Shown: piece by piece, positions 37,353 to 47,115 of the stretch
Position numbering within the stretch: the stretch's first letter is position 1
Layout of the letters: each line of letters starts with the position of its first letter
DNA from: Streptomyces sp. NBC_01304
Lineage (GTDB): Bacteria > Actinomycetota > Actinomycetes > Streptomycetales > Streptomycetaceae
Direction of reading: 5' to 3'
Assembly: GCF_035975855.1 (NCBI RefSeq)
Contig: NZ_CP109055.1
Location: 4,712,001-4,776,000 of the forward strand
DNA: 64,000 bases
Program-made: the position numbers and the translations under genes
The notes under the pieces: model-generated
The model's input: only the letters and a program-made list of their open reading frames with translations
Told to the model about the DNA's origin: nothing
Databases searched by the model: none

Positions 37353-37441
37353 TTCGGCCCTCCGTCAACGCGCGGGTGCAGGTCTGTCTCGATCGGAGAA
37401 CGTTCCGCTGGAGGCGCTGGTTCCGTACGACAGTGCTGTTC

Positions 37442-37844
37442 ATGGCTGCCGAAGAGTCCCACCCCGCCGCCTCCACCCGGGGCCACCGCCGGAAGCGTTC
37501 CTCGCCCAGGGGCGACACGGCGGTCGCGGTGTTCGCCCTTGTCGTCGATGCCGTCGCGCTGGCCGCCACGGCCTTCCTGATCTTCGTCGCCGTTTCTCCG
37601 TGGGCGTACCGGACCAGCCCGGCGGGTCGTCCGCCATGGACTGGGGACTCACCCTCGGCTTCCTCGCCGTTCCCGCGCTGTTCGCCCTCGCCGGACTCGC
37701 CTTCGCCCGCGGCGGGCAGCCGGCCATCGCCGTGACGCAGTTCGCGGTCGCCCTCGCGCTGGGCGGGATGGTGCTCTACGGCGCCACGCAAGAGTCCGGA
37801 ACCGTCCGGCCCACGCCCGTCTCGGCAGGGAGTTTGTCCCGTAT

Positions 37845-37848
<4 letters not shown>
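37442..37848 (+). pseudogene. Small membrane protein split by a frameshift
   Basis: From the ATG at 37442 one frame encodes a basic N-terminus and a first transmembrane helix (AVAVFALVVDAVALAATAFLI), then SPWAYRTSPAGR, before turning into Pro/Ser-rich out-of-frame sequence. A second frame from about 37625 continues with SAMDWGLTLGFLAVPALFAL and a third helix (AIAVTQFAVALALGGMVLYG), ending at 37848. Both parts look like genuine membrane sequence and the switch falls near 37605-37640, so one base change would join them into a three-helix protein of about 135 residues. Alternatively the second half starts on its own at the ATG at 37636. It overlaps the start of the response regulator gene. Confidence 0.55.
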
Positions 37849-38532
<684 letters not shown>

Positions 38533-38540
<8 letters not shown>

Positions 38541-39903
38541 GACGACGCGCAACCCCAAGAGATTTCGCCTGCCCCTGCCCCGCACGGTCAGGGCCCGCAC
38601 CGCCGCGGCCGCCGCACTCGCCATGGCACTGCTGCTCGCCGTCGGCGGCGGCTGGCTCTACACCGTGCTGCGCGCCAACCTCCTCGACGACACCTCGGGC
38701 CGCACCGAGCTCGCCGCCCGCAAGGCCGCATCCCTCGTCGACACCGGGGCCGCCCCCCACCAACTGCCCGCACCCGAGGGCGGCGTCGACATGGTCGTGG
38801 TGCTCGACGCGCAAGGGCGGATCAAGACCGCCGACCACGATGCCGACTTCACGCCCCAACTGGCCGCCCTGCGCCCGCCCCCGGGGCAGGACTCGGCCGC
38901 GCGGATCGTGCGGCACGACGGGGAACGACGCGATGTGGTCGTCGTCCGGGCGACGGCGCCGGACGACAGCGAGCAGTTCGTGTACGCGGTCACCGTGCTC
39001 AGCGACGTCGACCATGCGACCCGCGCCATCGGCTGGGCCCTGCTCGCCAGCGCGCCCCCGCTGATCGGCCTCGCCGCCCTGATCGCCTGGGCGGTGACCG
39101 GCCTCGCCCTGCGCCCGGTCGCCGCGATCCGGACCGAGCTCGACGCGGTCACGGCGAAGGAGCTCGACCGCCGCGTCCCCGAACCCCCCGGCGAGGACGA
39201 GGTCGCCCTGCTCGCCCGTACCGCCAACGCCACCCTCGACCGCCTGGAGCAGTCGGTCGGCCGGCAACGCCAGTTCGTCGCCGACGCCTCGCACGAGCTC
39301 CGCAATCCCATCGCGGCCGTACGCGCCCAGCTCGAGACCGCCCTCGCCGACCCCGACCCGGCCGCACGGCGCACTGAAACCGCTCCGCTCCGCTCCGCCC
39401 TCGCCGACACCGAGCGGCTGCAGCGCATCGCGGCCGACCTGCTCCTGCTCGCCCGGCTCGACGCCCAGGTCCCGGTGATCGCGGAGCCCGTCGATCTGGC
39501 GCTGCTCGCGGCGGAGGAGCTGGCCCGGCGGCGAGATCCCCGGCTCGTCCTGGAGGCGCAGGCGCCGGTGCCGGTGCGCGGGGATCCGGCCCGCCTGGAG
39601 CGGCTGCTCGCCAATCTGGTCGACAACGCGCTCCGATACGCGGCGACGGAAGTGCGGGTGCGGGCCTTCGCAGCAGGAAGCCGGGCCGTGCTCGAAGTCA
39701 CCGACGACGGCCCGGGGATCCCCGAGGCCGACCGGGAGCGGGTCTTCGACCGGTTCGTACGGCTCGACGCGGCCCGCGACCGCGGCAGCGGCGGCACCGG
39801 GCTCGGGCTCGCCATCGCCCGCGAGATCGCCCGGGCCCACGGCGGCGACCTGGTGGTGGCGACCGGCCCGACGGCCGGGGCCTGCCTACGGGCCGAGTTC
39901 TGA
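38533..39903 (+). CDS. Sensor histidine kinase
   Basis: A 456-residue kinase with two transmembrane helices (about 22-47 and 168-192) bracketing an extracytoplasmic region of about 120 residues without recognisable domain. HAMP-like sequence follows, then the phosphoacceptor His254 in DASHELRNP, the N box NLVDNALRYA, G1 DDGPGIP and G2 GGTGLGLAIA. It overlaps the regulator gene by 8 bp and is its cognate kinase. Its last codons (GCCGAGTTCTGAGG) are partly repeated 22 bp downstream. Confidence 0.92.
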
Positions 39904-39915
39904 GGCCTGCCCGCC

Positions 39916-39941
39916 GAGTCCTGAAGGCGCCTTCAGGACTC
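39916..39941. promoter_or_regulatory. 26-bp perfect palindrome before the LCP gene
   Basis: A perfect palindrome centred at 39928/39929, with the half-site GAGTCCTGAAGGC, lies 40 bp upstream of the LCP start and 12 bp after the kinase stop. Part of the half-site (CAGGACTC) is repeated at 39943-39950. It may be an operator of the adjacent response regulator or a zero-loop hairpin terminator. Confidence 0.5.
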
Positions 39942-39981
39942 TCAGGACTCCTTCAGCAGCCCTCCCCCAGCATCGGGGGAC

Positions 39982-41211
39982 GTGAGCCGACACCGCCGCA
40001 ACTCCCCCAAAGCCCGCCGCCGCGCCCGCAAGAAGCCCCTGCGCCTCGGCCGCAAGCTGCTGATCACGGCCCTCGCCCTGACCGTCTGCGTCGGCATCGG
40101 CGGCTGGTACCTCTACCGCGACCTGGCCCGCTCCATCGGCAGCTCCAAGGCGCTGGACGGCAACGGCCCCAAGTCGCAGGGCGGCGACATCAACATCCTG
40201 CTGATGGGCCTGGACAGCCGTAAGGACCAGAACGGCGAGGACCTGCCCGACGACGTGCTCGACAAGCTGCACGCGGGCAGCTCCGACATCGGCGGCTACA
40301 ACACCAACACCCTGATGCTGCTGCACGTCCCGGCCGGCGGCGGCCGCGCGAAGGCCTTCTCCATCCCGCGCGACGACTTCGTGGACATCCCGGGCCACGG
40401 CAAGGACAAGATCAAGAAGGCGTACGGCCTGGAGAAGGCGCGTACCGAGGAGAAGCTCAGCGCCCAGGGCGTCACCGACAAGCGCCGACTGGAGCACGAG
40501 GGCCGGGAAGCGGGCCGGAAGAAGGAGATCGAGACCGTACGCAAGTTCCTCGGCGTGCCGATCGACCACTTCGCCGAGGTCAATCTGGCGGGCTTCTTCC
40601 ACATCGCCGACGCGCTCGACGGCGTGCCGGTGTGCCTGAACCACGCGGTCAAGGACAAGTACTCGGGCGCCGACTTCAAGGCGGGCAGGCAGACGCTGAA
40701 CGGCCAGCAGTCGCTCGCCTTCGTACGGCAGCGGCACGGGCTCACCAACGGCGATCTGGACCGTACGCGCCGCCAGCAGGCCTTCCTCGCGTCCGCCGCG
40801 CACAAGCTGAACTCGGCCGGCACCTTCACCGACCCGGGCAAGCTGTTCAAGCTGATCGACACCGCCAAGAAGGACCTCGTGATCGACGAGGGCTGGGACC
40901 TGCTGTCCTTCGTCAAGCAGGCGAAGAACCTCTCCGGCGGCAATGTGGAATTCACGACACTGCCCATCGAGGGGTTCGGACGGAACCGCGGCGAGGACAT
41001 CAACGTCATTGACGATGTGAAGATAAAGCGCCTCATAGCGGAGCAGATCGGGCAGGGCGGGTCGGCCGACCCGTCGCCGTCCCCGTCTGCCACCGATCCC
41101 GACAAGGCGCCGAGCAAGGCGCCCGAGCAGCGGGACGAGAAGCAGGGCAAGTCGGACGCCGATCAGGACACCAAGGCCATGGACGGCGGCGGGATCCCGT
41201 GCGTGGACTGA
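39982..41211 (+). CDS. LytR-CpsA-Psr (LCP) family protein
   Basis: A 409-residue membrane-anchored protein. A very basic N-terminus is followed by one helix (LLITALALTVCVGIGGWYLY). The LCP domain has LLMGLDSR, NTNTLMLLHV, SIPRDD and FVRQRHG-x-DLDRTRRQQ, which carry the residues that bind the polyprenyl-phosphate substrate. A Pro/Ser/Lys-rich tail of about 50 residues ends the protein. LCP enzymes attach teichoic-acid-like polymers or other glycans to peptidoglycan. The GTG at 39982 follows CGGGGGA. Its stop overlaps the next gene (TGATG). Confidence 0.92.
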   Translation: MSRHRRNSPKARRRARKKPLRLGRKLLITALALTVCVGIGGWYLYRDLARSIGSSKALDGNGPKSQGGDINILLMGLDSRKDQNGEDLPDDVLDKLHAGSSDIGGYNTNTLMLLHVPAGGGRAKAFSIPRDDFVDIPGHGKDKIKKAYGLEKARTEEKLSAQGVTDKRRLEHEGREAGRKKEIETVRKFLGVPIDHFAEVNLAGFFHIADALDGVPVCLNHAVKDKYSGADFKAGRQTLNGQQSLAFVRQRHGLTNGDLDRTRRQQAFLASAAHKLNSAGTFTDPGKLFKLIDTAKKDLVIDEGWDLLSFVKQAKNLSGGNVEFTTLPIEGFGRNRGEDINVIDDVKIKRLIAEQIGQGGSADPSPSPSATDPDKAPSKAPEQRDEKQGKSDADQDTKAMDGGGIPCVD

Positions 41212-42626
41212 TGACGACGGGCAGCTCGCCCCTCTCGCGGGGCCACCGGCGCACCGAGGCGATCCTGCTCGCGTTCGCCGTCGTGCTCACGGTCTTCGGA
41301 CACGCCTACGTGGGCCTCGCCATGTACGACCAGCTGCCCTCGAACGTCGGCCAGTTCGCGGCGAGCATGGCGCTGCTGGCGCTGGTCGCGCATCTCGCGG
41401 TACGCCGCTTCGCCCCGTACGCCGACCCGCTGATCCTGCCCATCGCCCTGCTGCTGACCGGGCTCGGACTCGTCCTCCTGCATCGCCTGGACGAAACGTA
41501 CGCGCACAAGTTCAAGAACTCCACGCCGACCGCGAGCGGGCAACTGCTCTGGTCCGTGGTGGGCGTCGCGGTCTGCATCGGCATCCTCGTGCTGCTGCGC
41601 GACCACCGCAGGCTGCAGCGCTACATCTACGTGACCATGGCCGTGGCGCTGGTCATGCTGATGGCTCCGGCGCTCTTCGGCGCCGACGCGTACGGCGCCA
41701 AGCGCTGGATCAAGCTCGGGGCGCTGTCGTTCCAGCCGGGCGAGTTCGTGAAGATGATGATCGCGGTGTTCTTCGCCGGATACCTGGTCATCCACCGCGA
41801 CGCCCTCTCGCTGACCGGCCGCAAGGTGCTCGGCCTGCAGATGCCGCCGATGCGGCAGTTCGCGCCGATCATCGCGGTGTGGGTGATCAGCCTGCTGGTG
41901 CTGATCTTCGAGCGGGACCTGGGCACCTCACTGATCTTCTTCGGCCTCTTCGTGGTGATGTTGTACGTCGCCACGCATCGCCCCAGCTGGATCCTGTTCG
42001 GCGTGACGCTGGCCGCGGTCGGGGCGTTCGTGGTCGGCTCGGTCGAGCCGCATGTGCACGGCCGGGTCGAGGCCTGGCTCAACCCCTTCGAGACCTTCAC
42101 CCCGGCCGGTCAGGCCAAGGGCGCCTCCGACCAGCTGGCCCAGGCCCTGTTCAGCTTCGGCAGCGGCGGGCTCACCGGGTCGGGGCTCGGCCTCGGGCAC
42201 CCGGAGCTGATCGGCTTCGCGGGGCGCAGCGACTTCATCCTGACCACGGTCGGCGAGGAGCTGGGGCTCGCCGGGCTGATGGCGGTGCTGCTCCTGTACG
42301 CGCTCCTGGTGCAGCGGGGCCTGCGGACGTCGGTGCTCGCCCGGGACCCGTTCGGCAAGCTGCTCGCGGTGGGGCTCTCGGCCGCGCTGATGCTGCAGGT
42401 CTTCGTGGTCGCGGGCGGCGTCCTCGGGCTGATCCCGCTGACCGGGAAGGCGCTGCCGTTCCTGGCGAAGGGCGGCTCCTCGCTGGTCGCGAACTGGGTG
42501 ATGATCGCGCTCCTGATCCGGATCAGCGACAGCGCGGGACGCAACCGGGAGGCCTCGGCCCAGGGGCCCGATCCGGAACCCGAGCCGGAGCCGGCACCTG
42601 AGCCCGAGCTGGTACGTACCGGCTAG
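41211..42626 (+). CDS. SEDS-family glycosyltransferase (FtsW/RodA type)
   Basis: A 471-residue polytopic protein with about ten transmembrane helices. SEDS landmarks include AKRWIKLGALSFQPGEFVKM (the AxRWI and QPxE parts), FERDLGTSLIFFG with the catalytic-type Asp, the loop GLGLGHPELIGF, TDF-like SDFILTTVGEELG and KGGSSLVANW. SEDS proteins polymerise lipid II into glycan strands with a class B penicillin-binding protein, but none is adjacent, so this is an extra paralogue rather than the division-cluster FtsW. The ATG at 41211 overlaps the LCP stop. The tail is a Pro/Glu repeat (PEPEPEPAPEPE). Confidence 0.9.
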   Translation: MTTGSSPLSRGHRRTEAILLAFAVVLTVFGHAYVGLAMYDQLPSNVGQFAASMALLALVAHLAVRRFAPYADPLILPIALLLTGLGLVLLHRLDETYAHKFKNSTPTASGQLLWSVVGVAVCIGILVLLRDHRRLQRYIYVTMAVALVMLMAPALFGADAYGAKRWIKLGALSFQPGEFVKMMIAVFFAGYLVIHRDALSLTGRKVLGLQMPPMRQFAPIIAVWVISLLVLIFERDLGTSLIFFGLFVVMLYVATHRPSWILFGVTLAAVGAFVVGSVEPHVHGRVEAWLNPFETFTPAGQAKGASDQLAQALFSFGSGGLTGSGLGLGHPELIGFAGRSDFILTTVGEELGLAGLMAVLLLYALLVQRGLRTSVLARDPFGKLLAVGLSAALMLQVFVVAGGVLGLIPLTGKALPFLAKGGSSLVANWVMIALLIRISDSAGRNREASAQGPDPEPEPEPAPEPELVRTG

Positions 42627-42668
42627 AGCCCGGGCGCGTACGTACCAACCGGAGCGCGCACGTACCGG

Positions 42669-43511
42669 CTAGAGGTAGTCCTCCAGCCGGGCCACCGTGA
42701 ACCCCTGTGCCTGGATCCGCCGCAGCATCCGTGCCGTCATCTCGGTGAGCGACGCGCCCTGCAGTTCGCCCGGGCCGCGGAAGTGCGCGAGGACGATGTC
42801 GCCGGGGTGCAGGCGGTGCCCGGCCGCGTACCGGAGGTCGTTGATCTGCATCGATGCCCGCCACAGGACCACCGCCGAGACCCCGCAGTCCGCGGCGGCC
42901 CGCAGGGTGTTCGCGTTGTAGTTGCCGTACGGCGGGCGGAAGAGCCGCGGCCGGACGCCGAAGCGCTGCTTCAGCTTGTCCTGCTGCCCGCAGATCTCCC
43001 AGCGCTGCCCGTCGTACGAAAGGCCCGGCAGATAGGGGTGGTCGAGGGTGTGGTTCTGCACGGTCGCGCCCACCGACCGCAGCTCGCCGAAGTGCGAATA
43101 GCCCGGCCCGGCCACGCTGTCCGTGAGGAACATGCTGACCGGAAGCCGCAGGTCCCTGACCATGTCGATGAACCGGGGGTCGCGCTCCGCCCCGTCGTCG
43201 AAGGTCAGGAACACCACCTTGTCCTTGGTCGGCACCCGGTCCACCACCGGCGGCAGCCCCGGCCCCGCGCCCTTGACCGCCCCCCGCGGCGGCGGCTTCG
43301 GCGCGGGCCTGAGCGGGGCGTGCAGCCCCCAGCGGCGGGCCACGGCCTTGGAGACGCGGCGCTGCTCGACCTTCTTCTCCACCTTGTGCGCGGCCTTGCG
43401 GCCGAGCCGTTCGATCGGGTCCACCGACTGGGCACACCCGCTCACGCTCAGGGCGAGCGCACCGGCCGCAAGAACCCCGGCGAGCAGCCGGTGCGCGCGC
43501 CCGGCCCTCAC
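42669..43511 (-). CDS. Polysaccharide deacetylase lipoprotein A
   Basis: A 280-residue protein from a GTG at 43511 that overlaps the previous stop (GTGA). The signal peptide ends in a lipobox-like SVSGC (Cys26). The NodB domain has the metal Asp pair in FLTFDDGAERD, the zinc His pair H-x3-H in NHTLDH, and RPPYGNYN. Such enzymes remove acetyl groups from peptidoglycan or other amino sugars. It is about half identical by eye to the gene upstream; the two ends read LEDYL and both contain CG(Q/M)QD. Tandem duplication is the likely origin. Confidence 0.9.
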   Translation of the reverse strand: MRAGRAHRLLAGVLAAGALALSVSGCAQSVDPIERLGRKAAHKVEKKVEQRRVSKAVARRWGLHAPLRPAPKPPPRGAVKGAGPGLPPVVDRVPTKDKVVFLTFDDGAERDPRFIDMVRDLRLPVSMFLTDSVAGPGYSHFGELRSVGATVQNHTLDHPYLPGLSYDGQRWEICGQQDKLKQRFGVRPRLFRPPYGNYNANTLRAAADCGVSAVVLWRASMQINDLRYAAGHRLHPGDIVLAHFRGPGELQGASLTEMTARMLRRIQAQGFTVARLEDYL

Positions 43512-44404
43512 AGGTAGTCCTCCAGCTTGGCCACCGCGTACCCCTTGTCGGTGACCATCTTGAGGAACTTGCGGATCATGTCGGGCATGGTGCCCTTCCA
43601 GTCCTCCTTGCCCCTGAAGTGCGTGAGGATGATGTCGCCGGGGTGGATGTCGCGGTCCCACTCGCGGTAGTCCATCTTGTCCACGAAGACCTCGGCGTTC
43701 CACAGCGGAACGGCCCTGATGCCGCAGGCCTTGGCGGCCTTCAGGGTGTTCTGGTTGTAGTTGCCGTACGGCGGGCGGAAGAGCTCGGGGCGCTTGCCGT
43801 AGCGCTTCTCGATGACGTCCTGCATGCCGCAGATCTCGCGCTTCTGCTGCGCGTAGGTGAGTCCGGGCAGATAGCGGTGGTTGAGGGTGTGGTTGTTGAG
43901 CACGACCCCGCGGTCCTGCATCTGCTTGAAGTAGCCGTAGTCCTCCTTGACCAGGTAGTCGCTGAGGAAGGCGGTGTACGGGATCTTCAGCTCGCTCATC
44001 ATCTTGAGGAACTTCGGGTCCTTCTCGGCCCCGTCGTCGATGGTGAGGAAGACGACCTTGTCCTTGGTCGGGATCGTGGTGAAGACCGGCGGCAGGTTCT
44101 TCTGGCCGGCCACCTCGAAGCCCTTGCGGGTCTTCGGTGTGACCTTCTTCTTGGGCGGCTTCGGCGCGGCCAGCGGCATCTTGGCGACGCCCCAGCGCTT
44201 GACCGCGGCGAGCCGCCCGGCGTGCACGGCGGCGCGCTGCTTGGCGACCTCGGCGGGGCCCGGAGCGGGCTTGACCGGGGGCTTCGCGGGCTCGCCCGAG
44301 GCGCAGCCGGCCGCGAGGGCGGTGGCGGTGACGACGGCGAGGGCCGCACGCAGGACCGGGGCCCGATTTCGGCTGAATTTATCCTTTTGTCGTACTAGTT
44401 TCAT
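43508..44404 (-). CDS. Polysaccharide deacetylase lipoprotein B
   Basis: A 298-residue paralogue of the downstream protein. A basic N-terminus and helix end in the lipobox LAAGC, followed by a Lys/Pro-rich linker. The NodB domain has FLTIDDGAEKD, NNHTLNHRYLPG with the zinc His pair, RPPYGNYNQ and the final DIILTHFRG. The ATG at 44404 has AGGA 11 bp upstream. It is cotranscribed and translationally coupled with deacetylase A. Both should act at the outer face of the membrane on cell-wall glycan. Confidence 0.9.
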   Translation of the reverse strand: MKLVRQKDKFSRNRAPVLRAALAVVTATALAAGCASGEPAKPPVKPAPGPAEVAKQRAAVHAGRLAAVKRWGVAKMPLAAPKPPKKKVTPKTRKGFEVAGQKNLPPVFTTIPTKDKVVFLTIDDGAEKDPKFLKMMSELKIPYTAFLSDYLVKEDYGYFKQMQDRGVVLNNHTLNHRYLPGLTYAQQKREICGMQDVIEKRYGKRPELFRPPYGNYNQNTLKAAKACGIRAVPLWNAEVFVDKMDYREWDRDIHPGDIILTHFRGKEDWKGTMPDMIRKFLKMVTDKGYAVAKLEDYL

Positions 44405-44494
44405 GGCGTCGGATCCTGTCAGCACAGCGGCGCACGGCCCCGGCGACACCACCACGAGGCACGCGCGATCCACCGACTGGCCGACAATGGCTTG

Positions 44495-45673
44495 GTGAAC
44501 GACCTCGCCGCCTTCTCCTGCCTGCTCACCGACGAGGGCCGGTCCCTCCTTGCCGAGCTCCGCGACCACGACCCCGCCCAGGAGCTCGCCCTCGCCACCC
44601 GGCTGCGGCGCGCGCACCCGCCCGAGCTGGTCTCGGCGGCGCTCGGACAGGCTCGCCTGCGACAGCGGGCGGTGGCGAAGTTCGGCGCCGAGGACGCCGC
44701 GCGGATGTACTTCACGCCCAACGGCGTCGAGCAGGCCACGCGCACTTCGGTCGCCGAGTACCGCGCGAACGAGTTCAAGGGCCTGGGCGTACGTTCCCTC
44801 GCCGACCTCTGCTGCGGCATCGGCGGCGACGCGATCGCGCTCGCCCGGGCCGGGATCGCGGTGCTCGCGGTGGACCGGGACGAGGTGACCTGCGCGGTGG
44901 CGCGGGCGAACGCGGCGGCGCTGGGCCTCTCCGAGCTCATCGAGGTGCGCTGCGCGGACGTGACCGAGATCGACACCTCGCCGTACGACGCCGTCTTCGT
45001 GGACCCGGCCCGCCGGGGCGGCCGAGGCAGGATCTTCGACCCCGAGGCCTACTCGCCCCCGCTCTCCTGGGCGATCGAGGCCGCCCGCAAGGCGCCGCTG
45101 GCCGCGCTGAAGATCGCGCCCGGCATCCCGCACGAGGCCGTCCCCGACGACGTACACGCGGAGTGGATCTCGGACTCCGGCGACGTGAAGGAGGCCGTGC
45201 TGTGGTTCGGCACGCAGCCCGGCTCGTTCAGCTCGACGCTGCTGCCGGCCGGGGCCTCGCTGTGGACCGCGCGGGCGGCGATGCTGCCGGATCCGGAGCC
45301 CCGGCCGGTGGGGCGCTATCTGTACGAGCCGGACGGCGCGGTGATCCGGGCCCATCTGGTGGCCGAGGTCGCGCGGCAGGTCTCGGGCGGGCTGATCGAC
45401 CCGATGATCGCGTACGTCACCAGCGACGAGCTGCATGAGACGCCGTTTGCGACGGCGTACGAGATCACCGACCAACTCCCCTTCAACGTAAAGAAGTTGA
45501 AGGCACTGCTGCGCGACCGCGAGGTCGGCATCCTCACGGTGAAGAAGCGCGGCTCGGGCGTGGAGCCGGAGGAGTTGCGGCGCAAGATGAAGCTGAGCGG
45601 ACGGAACTCGGCGACGGTGTTCCTGACCCGGGTGATGGACGCCCCGACGATGCTGGTCGGGGCGCCCGCGTAG
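44495..45673 (+). CDS. Class I SAM methyltransferase with THUMP-like C-terminus
   Basis: A protein of about 392 residues. The N-terminal helical region (ELALATRLRRAHPPELVSAAL) precedes a Rossmann methyltransferase domain with motif I LADLCCGIGGDAIALA, the acidic VDRDEVTC and the catalytic-like VFVDPARRGGRGR, which resembles the DPPR/DPAR motif of nucleic-acid methyltransferases. The C-terminal THUMP-like part contains FNVKKLKALLRDREVGILTVKKRG. The family is annotated as methyltransferase of unknown substrate; RNA is plausible. GTG 44495 and TTG 44492 are equally possible starts. Confidence 0.85.
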   Translation: MNDLAAFSCLLTDEGRSLLAELRDHDPAQELALATRLRRAHPPELVSAALGQARLRQRAVAKFGAEDAARMYFTPNGVEQATRTSVAEYRANEFKGLGVRSLADLCCGIGGDAIALARAGIAVLAVDRDEVTCAVARANAAALGLSELIEVRCADVTEIDTSPYDAVFVDPARRGGRGRIFDPEAYSPPLSWAIEAARKAPLAALKIAPGIPHEAVPDDVHAEWISDSGDVKEAVLWFGTQPGSFSSTLLPAGASLWTARAAMLPDPEPRPVGRYLYEPDGAVIRAHLVAEVARQVSGGLIDPMIAYVTSDELHETPFATAYEITDQLPFNVKKLKALLRDREVGILTVKKRGSGVEPEELRRKMKLSGRNSATVFLTRVMDAPTMLVGAPA

Positions 45674-45687
45674 ACCTGGCCGGCCGG

Positions 45688-46992
45688 TCAGACGCTGCTG
45701 CCGGACCCCGCGGCCTCGGGCAGTTCGAGGGCGGCGCGAACCTTGGCGTTCAGCTCGTCGAAGTCTCCGGCCTCGTTGTCCACGACCTCCTCCACGTAGC
45801 CGTAGAAGGTGTCGACGTCCTTCGCGGCGGCCGCGGCGCGCCAGTCGGGGATGGCGTTCTCGTACCACTCGATCAGCGCGGGCAGCTCCTTCGCGGCCTT
45901 CGGCGGGAGGGGGAGCGCCTTCAGCGACGCGGCGGTCTGGCGGTAGGCCTTCGCCATCCGGCCCGCCCAGGCCTTCGACGCGGGCAGGTCGTCGCCGGGC
46001 TCGCCCTCCGGATACGTCAGGTCGGCCTCGTAGGCCGGCTTGGTCGCCGCCAGGAAGATGAACTGGTCCGGTTCCAGGGTGGTGGAGTCCGTACGGATCG
46101 AGGCGTCGCGCTTGCCCTCGGACGGGCCGGCCCAGCAGGTGACCGTGCGCTCGCCGGTGGGCCAGGAGGAGCGGTCGGGGTAGTAGAAGTACGTCTGGAG
46201 GTCGCCGACCGCGTCGGGGTCGAGGGCGTACTCCGGGAGCAGCTTCGCGCAGCGGGGGCGGGCCTGTTCGGCGATCTTGGCGTGGCCGGGGTACTTGTCG
46301 CCGGTCAGCTTGAAGCTGCCGTAGGCCTCGCCCTTGTGGGGCTGCTCACAGGGCGTCATCTCGACGCTGGTGTCCGCGAGGGTGCTGCCCTAATTCTCGG
46401 CCGTGAGCTCCTCGCCCGGGTTGAAGCAGTCGCCCGTCTTGATCTCGTAGATCGAGGTACGGGTCGGCTCGGTGACCCGGCCCGAGCCCTTGTCGCGCTC
46501 CGGCGTGCCGAAGGTGGAGAGGGCGAACGTCCCGGTCAGCAGCAGCACGAGCGAGAGCAGCAGCGAGGCACCGGAGACCGTGACGCCCGCGACCGCCAGG
46601 CCCTTGCCGCGCTCACCGCGCCTGGATATCTGCACCAGCGCGACGATGCCGAGGATCAGGGCGAGCGGCGCGACGCAGATCAGCGAGAGCACGAACGCGG
46701 CGATCGCGAGCCCGTTCATCGGGGGCCGCTGCTGCGGCATGCCTGCCGCAGGCGGGGGCCAGGCGGCGGGCGGGGCCTGCCAGTTGGCGGGAGGCTGGGG
46801 CCAGGCGGGGGTGCCGGGCGGGAACTGGGGCGGCGCGGCATGCTCCGCCGGAGACCGGGCCTCGGCCGGGGGCCGGGCCTCGGCCGGGGACCGGCCCGCG
46901 TCGGCGGGAACCGGCAGCTCCCCGTCGGCGAACGGCTGCTGGGACGAGGCGTGCTGCGGGGACGAGGGGTGCTGCGGCGGGGGTACGGACAC
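45688..46992 (-). pseudogene. DUF4190/septum-formation protein interrupted by an in-frame TAG
   Basis: The frame from the ATG at 46992 encodes a Pro/Ala-rich tail (1-90), two transmembrane helices of the DUF4190 kind (GLAIAAFVLSLICVAPLAL and VSGASLLLSLVLLLTGTFAL) and the start of a septum-formation domain (IKTGDCFN). A single TAG at 46392-46390 then stops it. The same frame continues without further stops to 45688 with the rest of that domain (EMTPCEQPHKGEAYGSFKL, TYFYYPDRSSW, TVTCW). The full length would be 434 codons, as expected for this family. One point mutation or sequence error explains it; readthrough is less likely. Confidence 0.8.
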
Positions 46993-47115
46993 GGCCTGAC
47001 CTTCTCCGGGAGTATCTCCTCGCGAGGCTAGCCGCCACTTATGCGGCCTTTAGCGGGCAGAACGTCCCGATCCGGACGGGCCGTCGGACCTCAACCACCC
47101 CGGGCGCCCACCCCC

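Noticed and set aside
41211..42626. Calling the SEDS gene the division gene ftsW
   Set aside because: No penicillin-binding protein, mur or ftsZ neighbours are present; the LCP/two-component context points to an accessory paralogue.
46390..46992. The two halves of the DUF4190/septum gene as two separate genes
   Set aside because: The septum-formation domain spans the TAG in one frame, and the second half has no ribosome site of its own near its first ATG.
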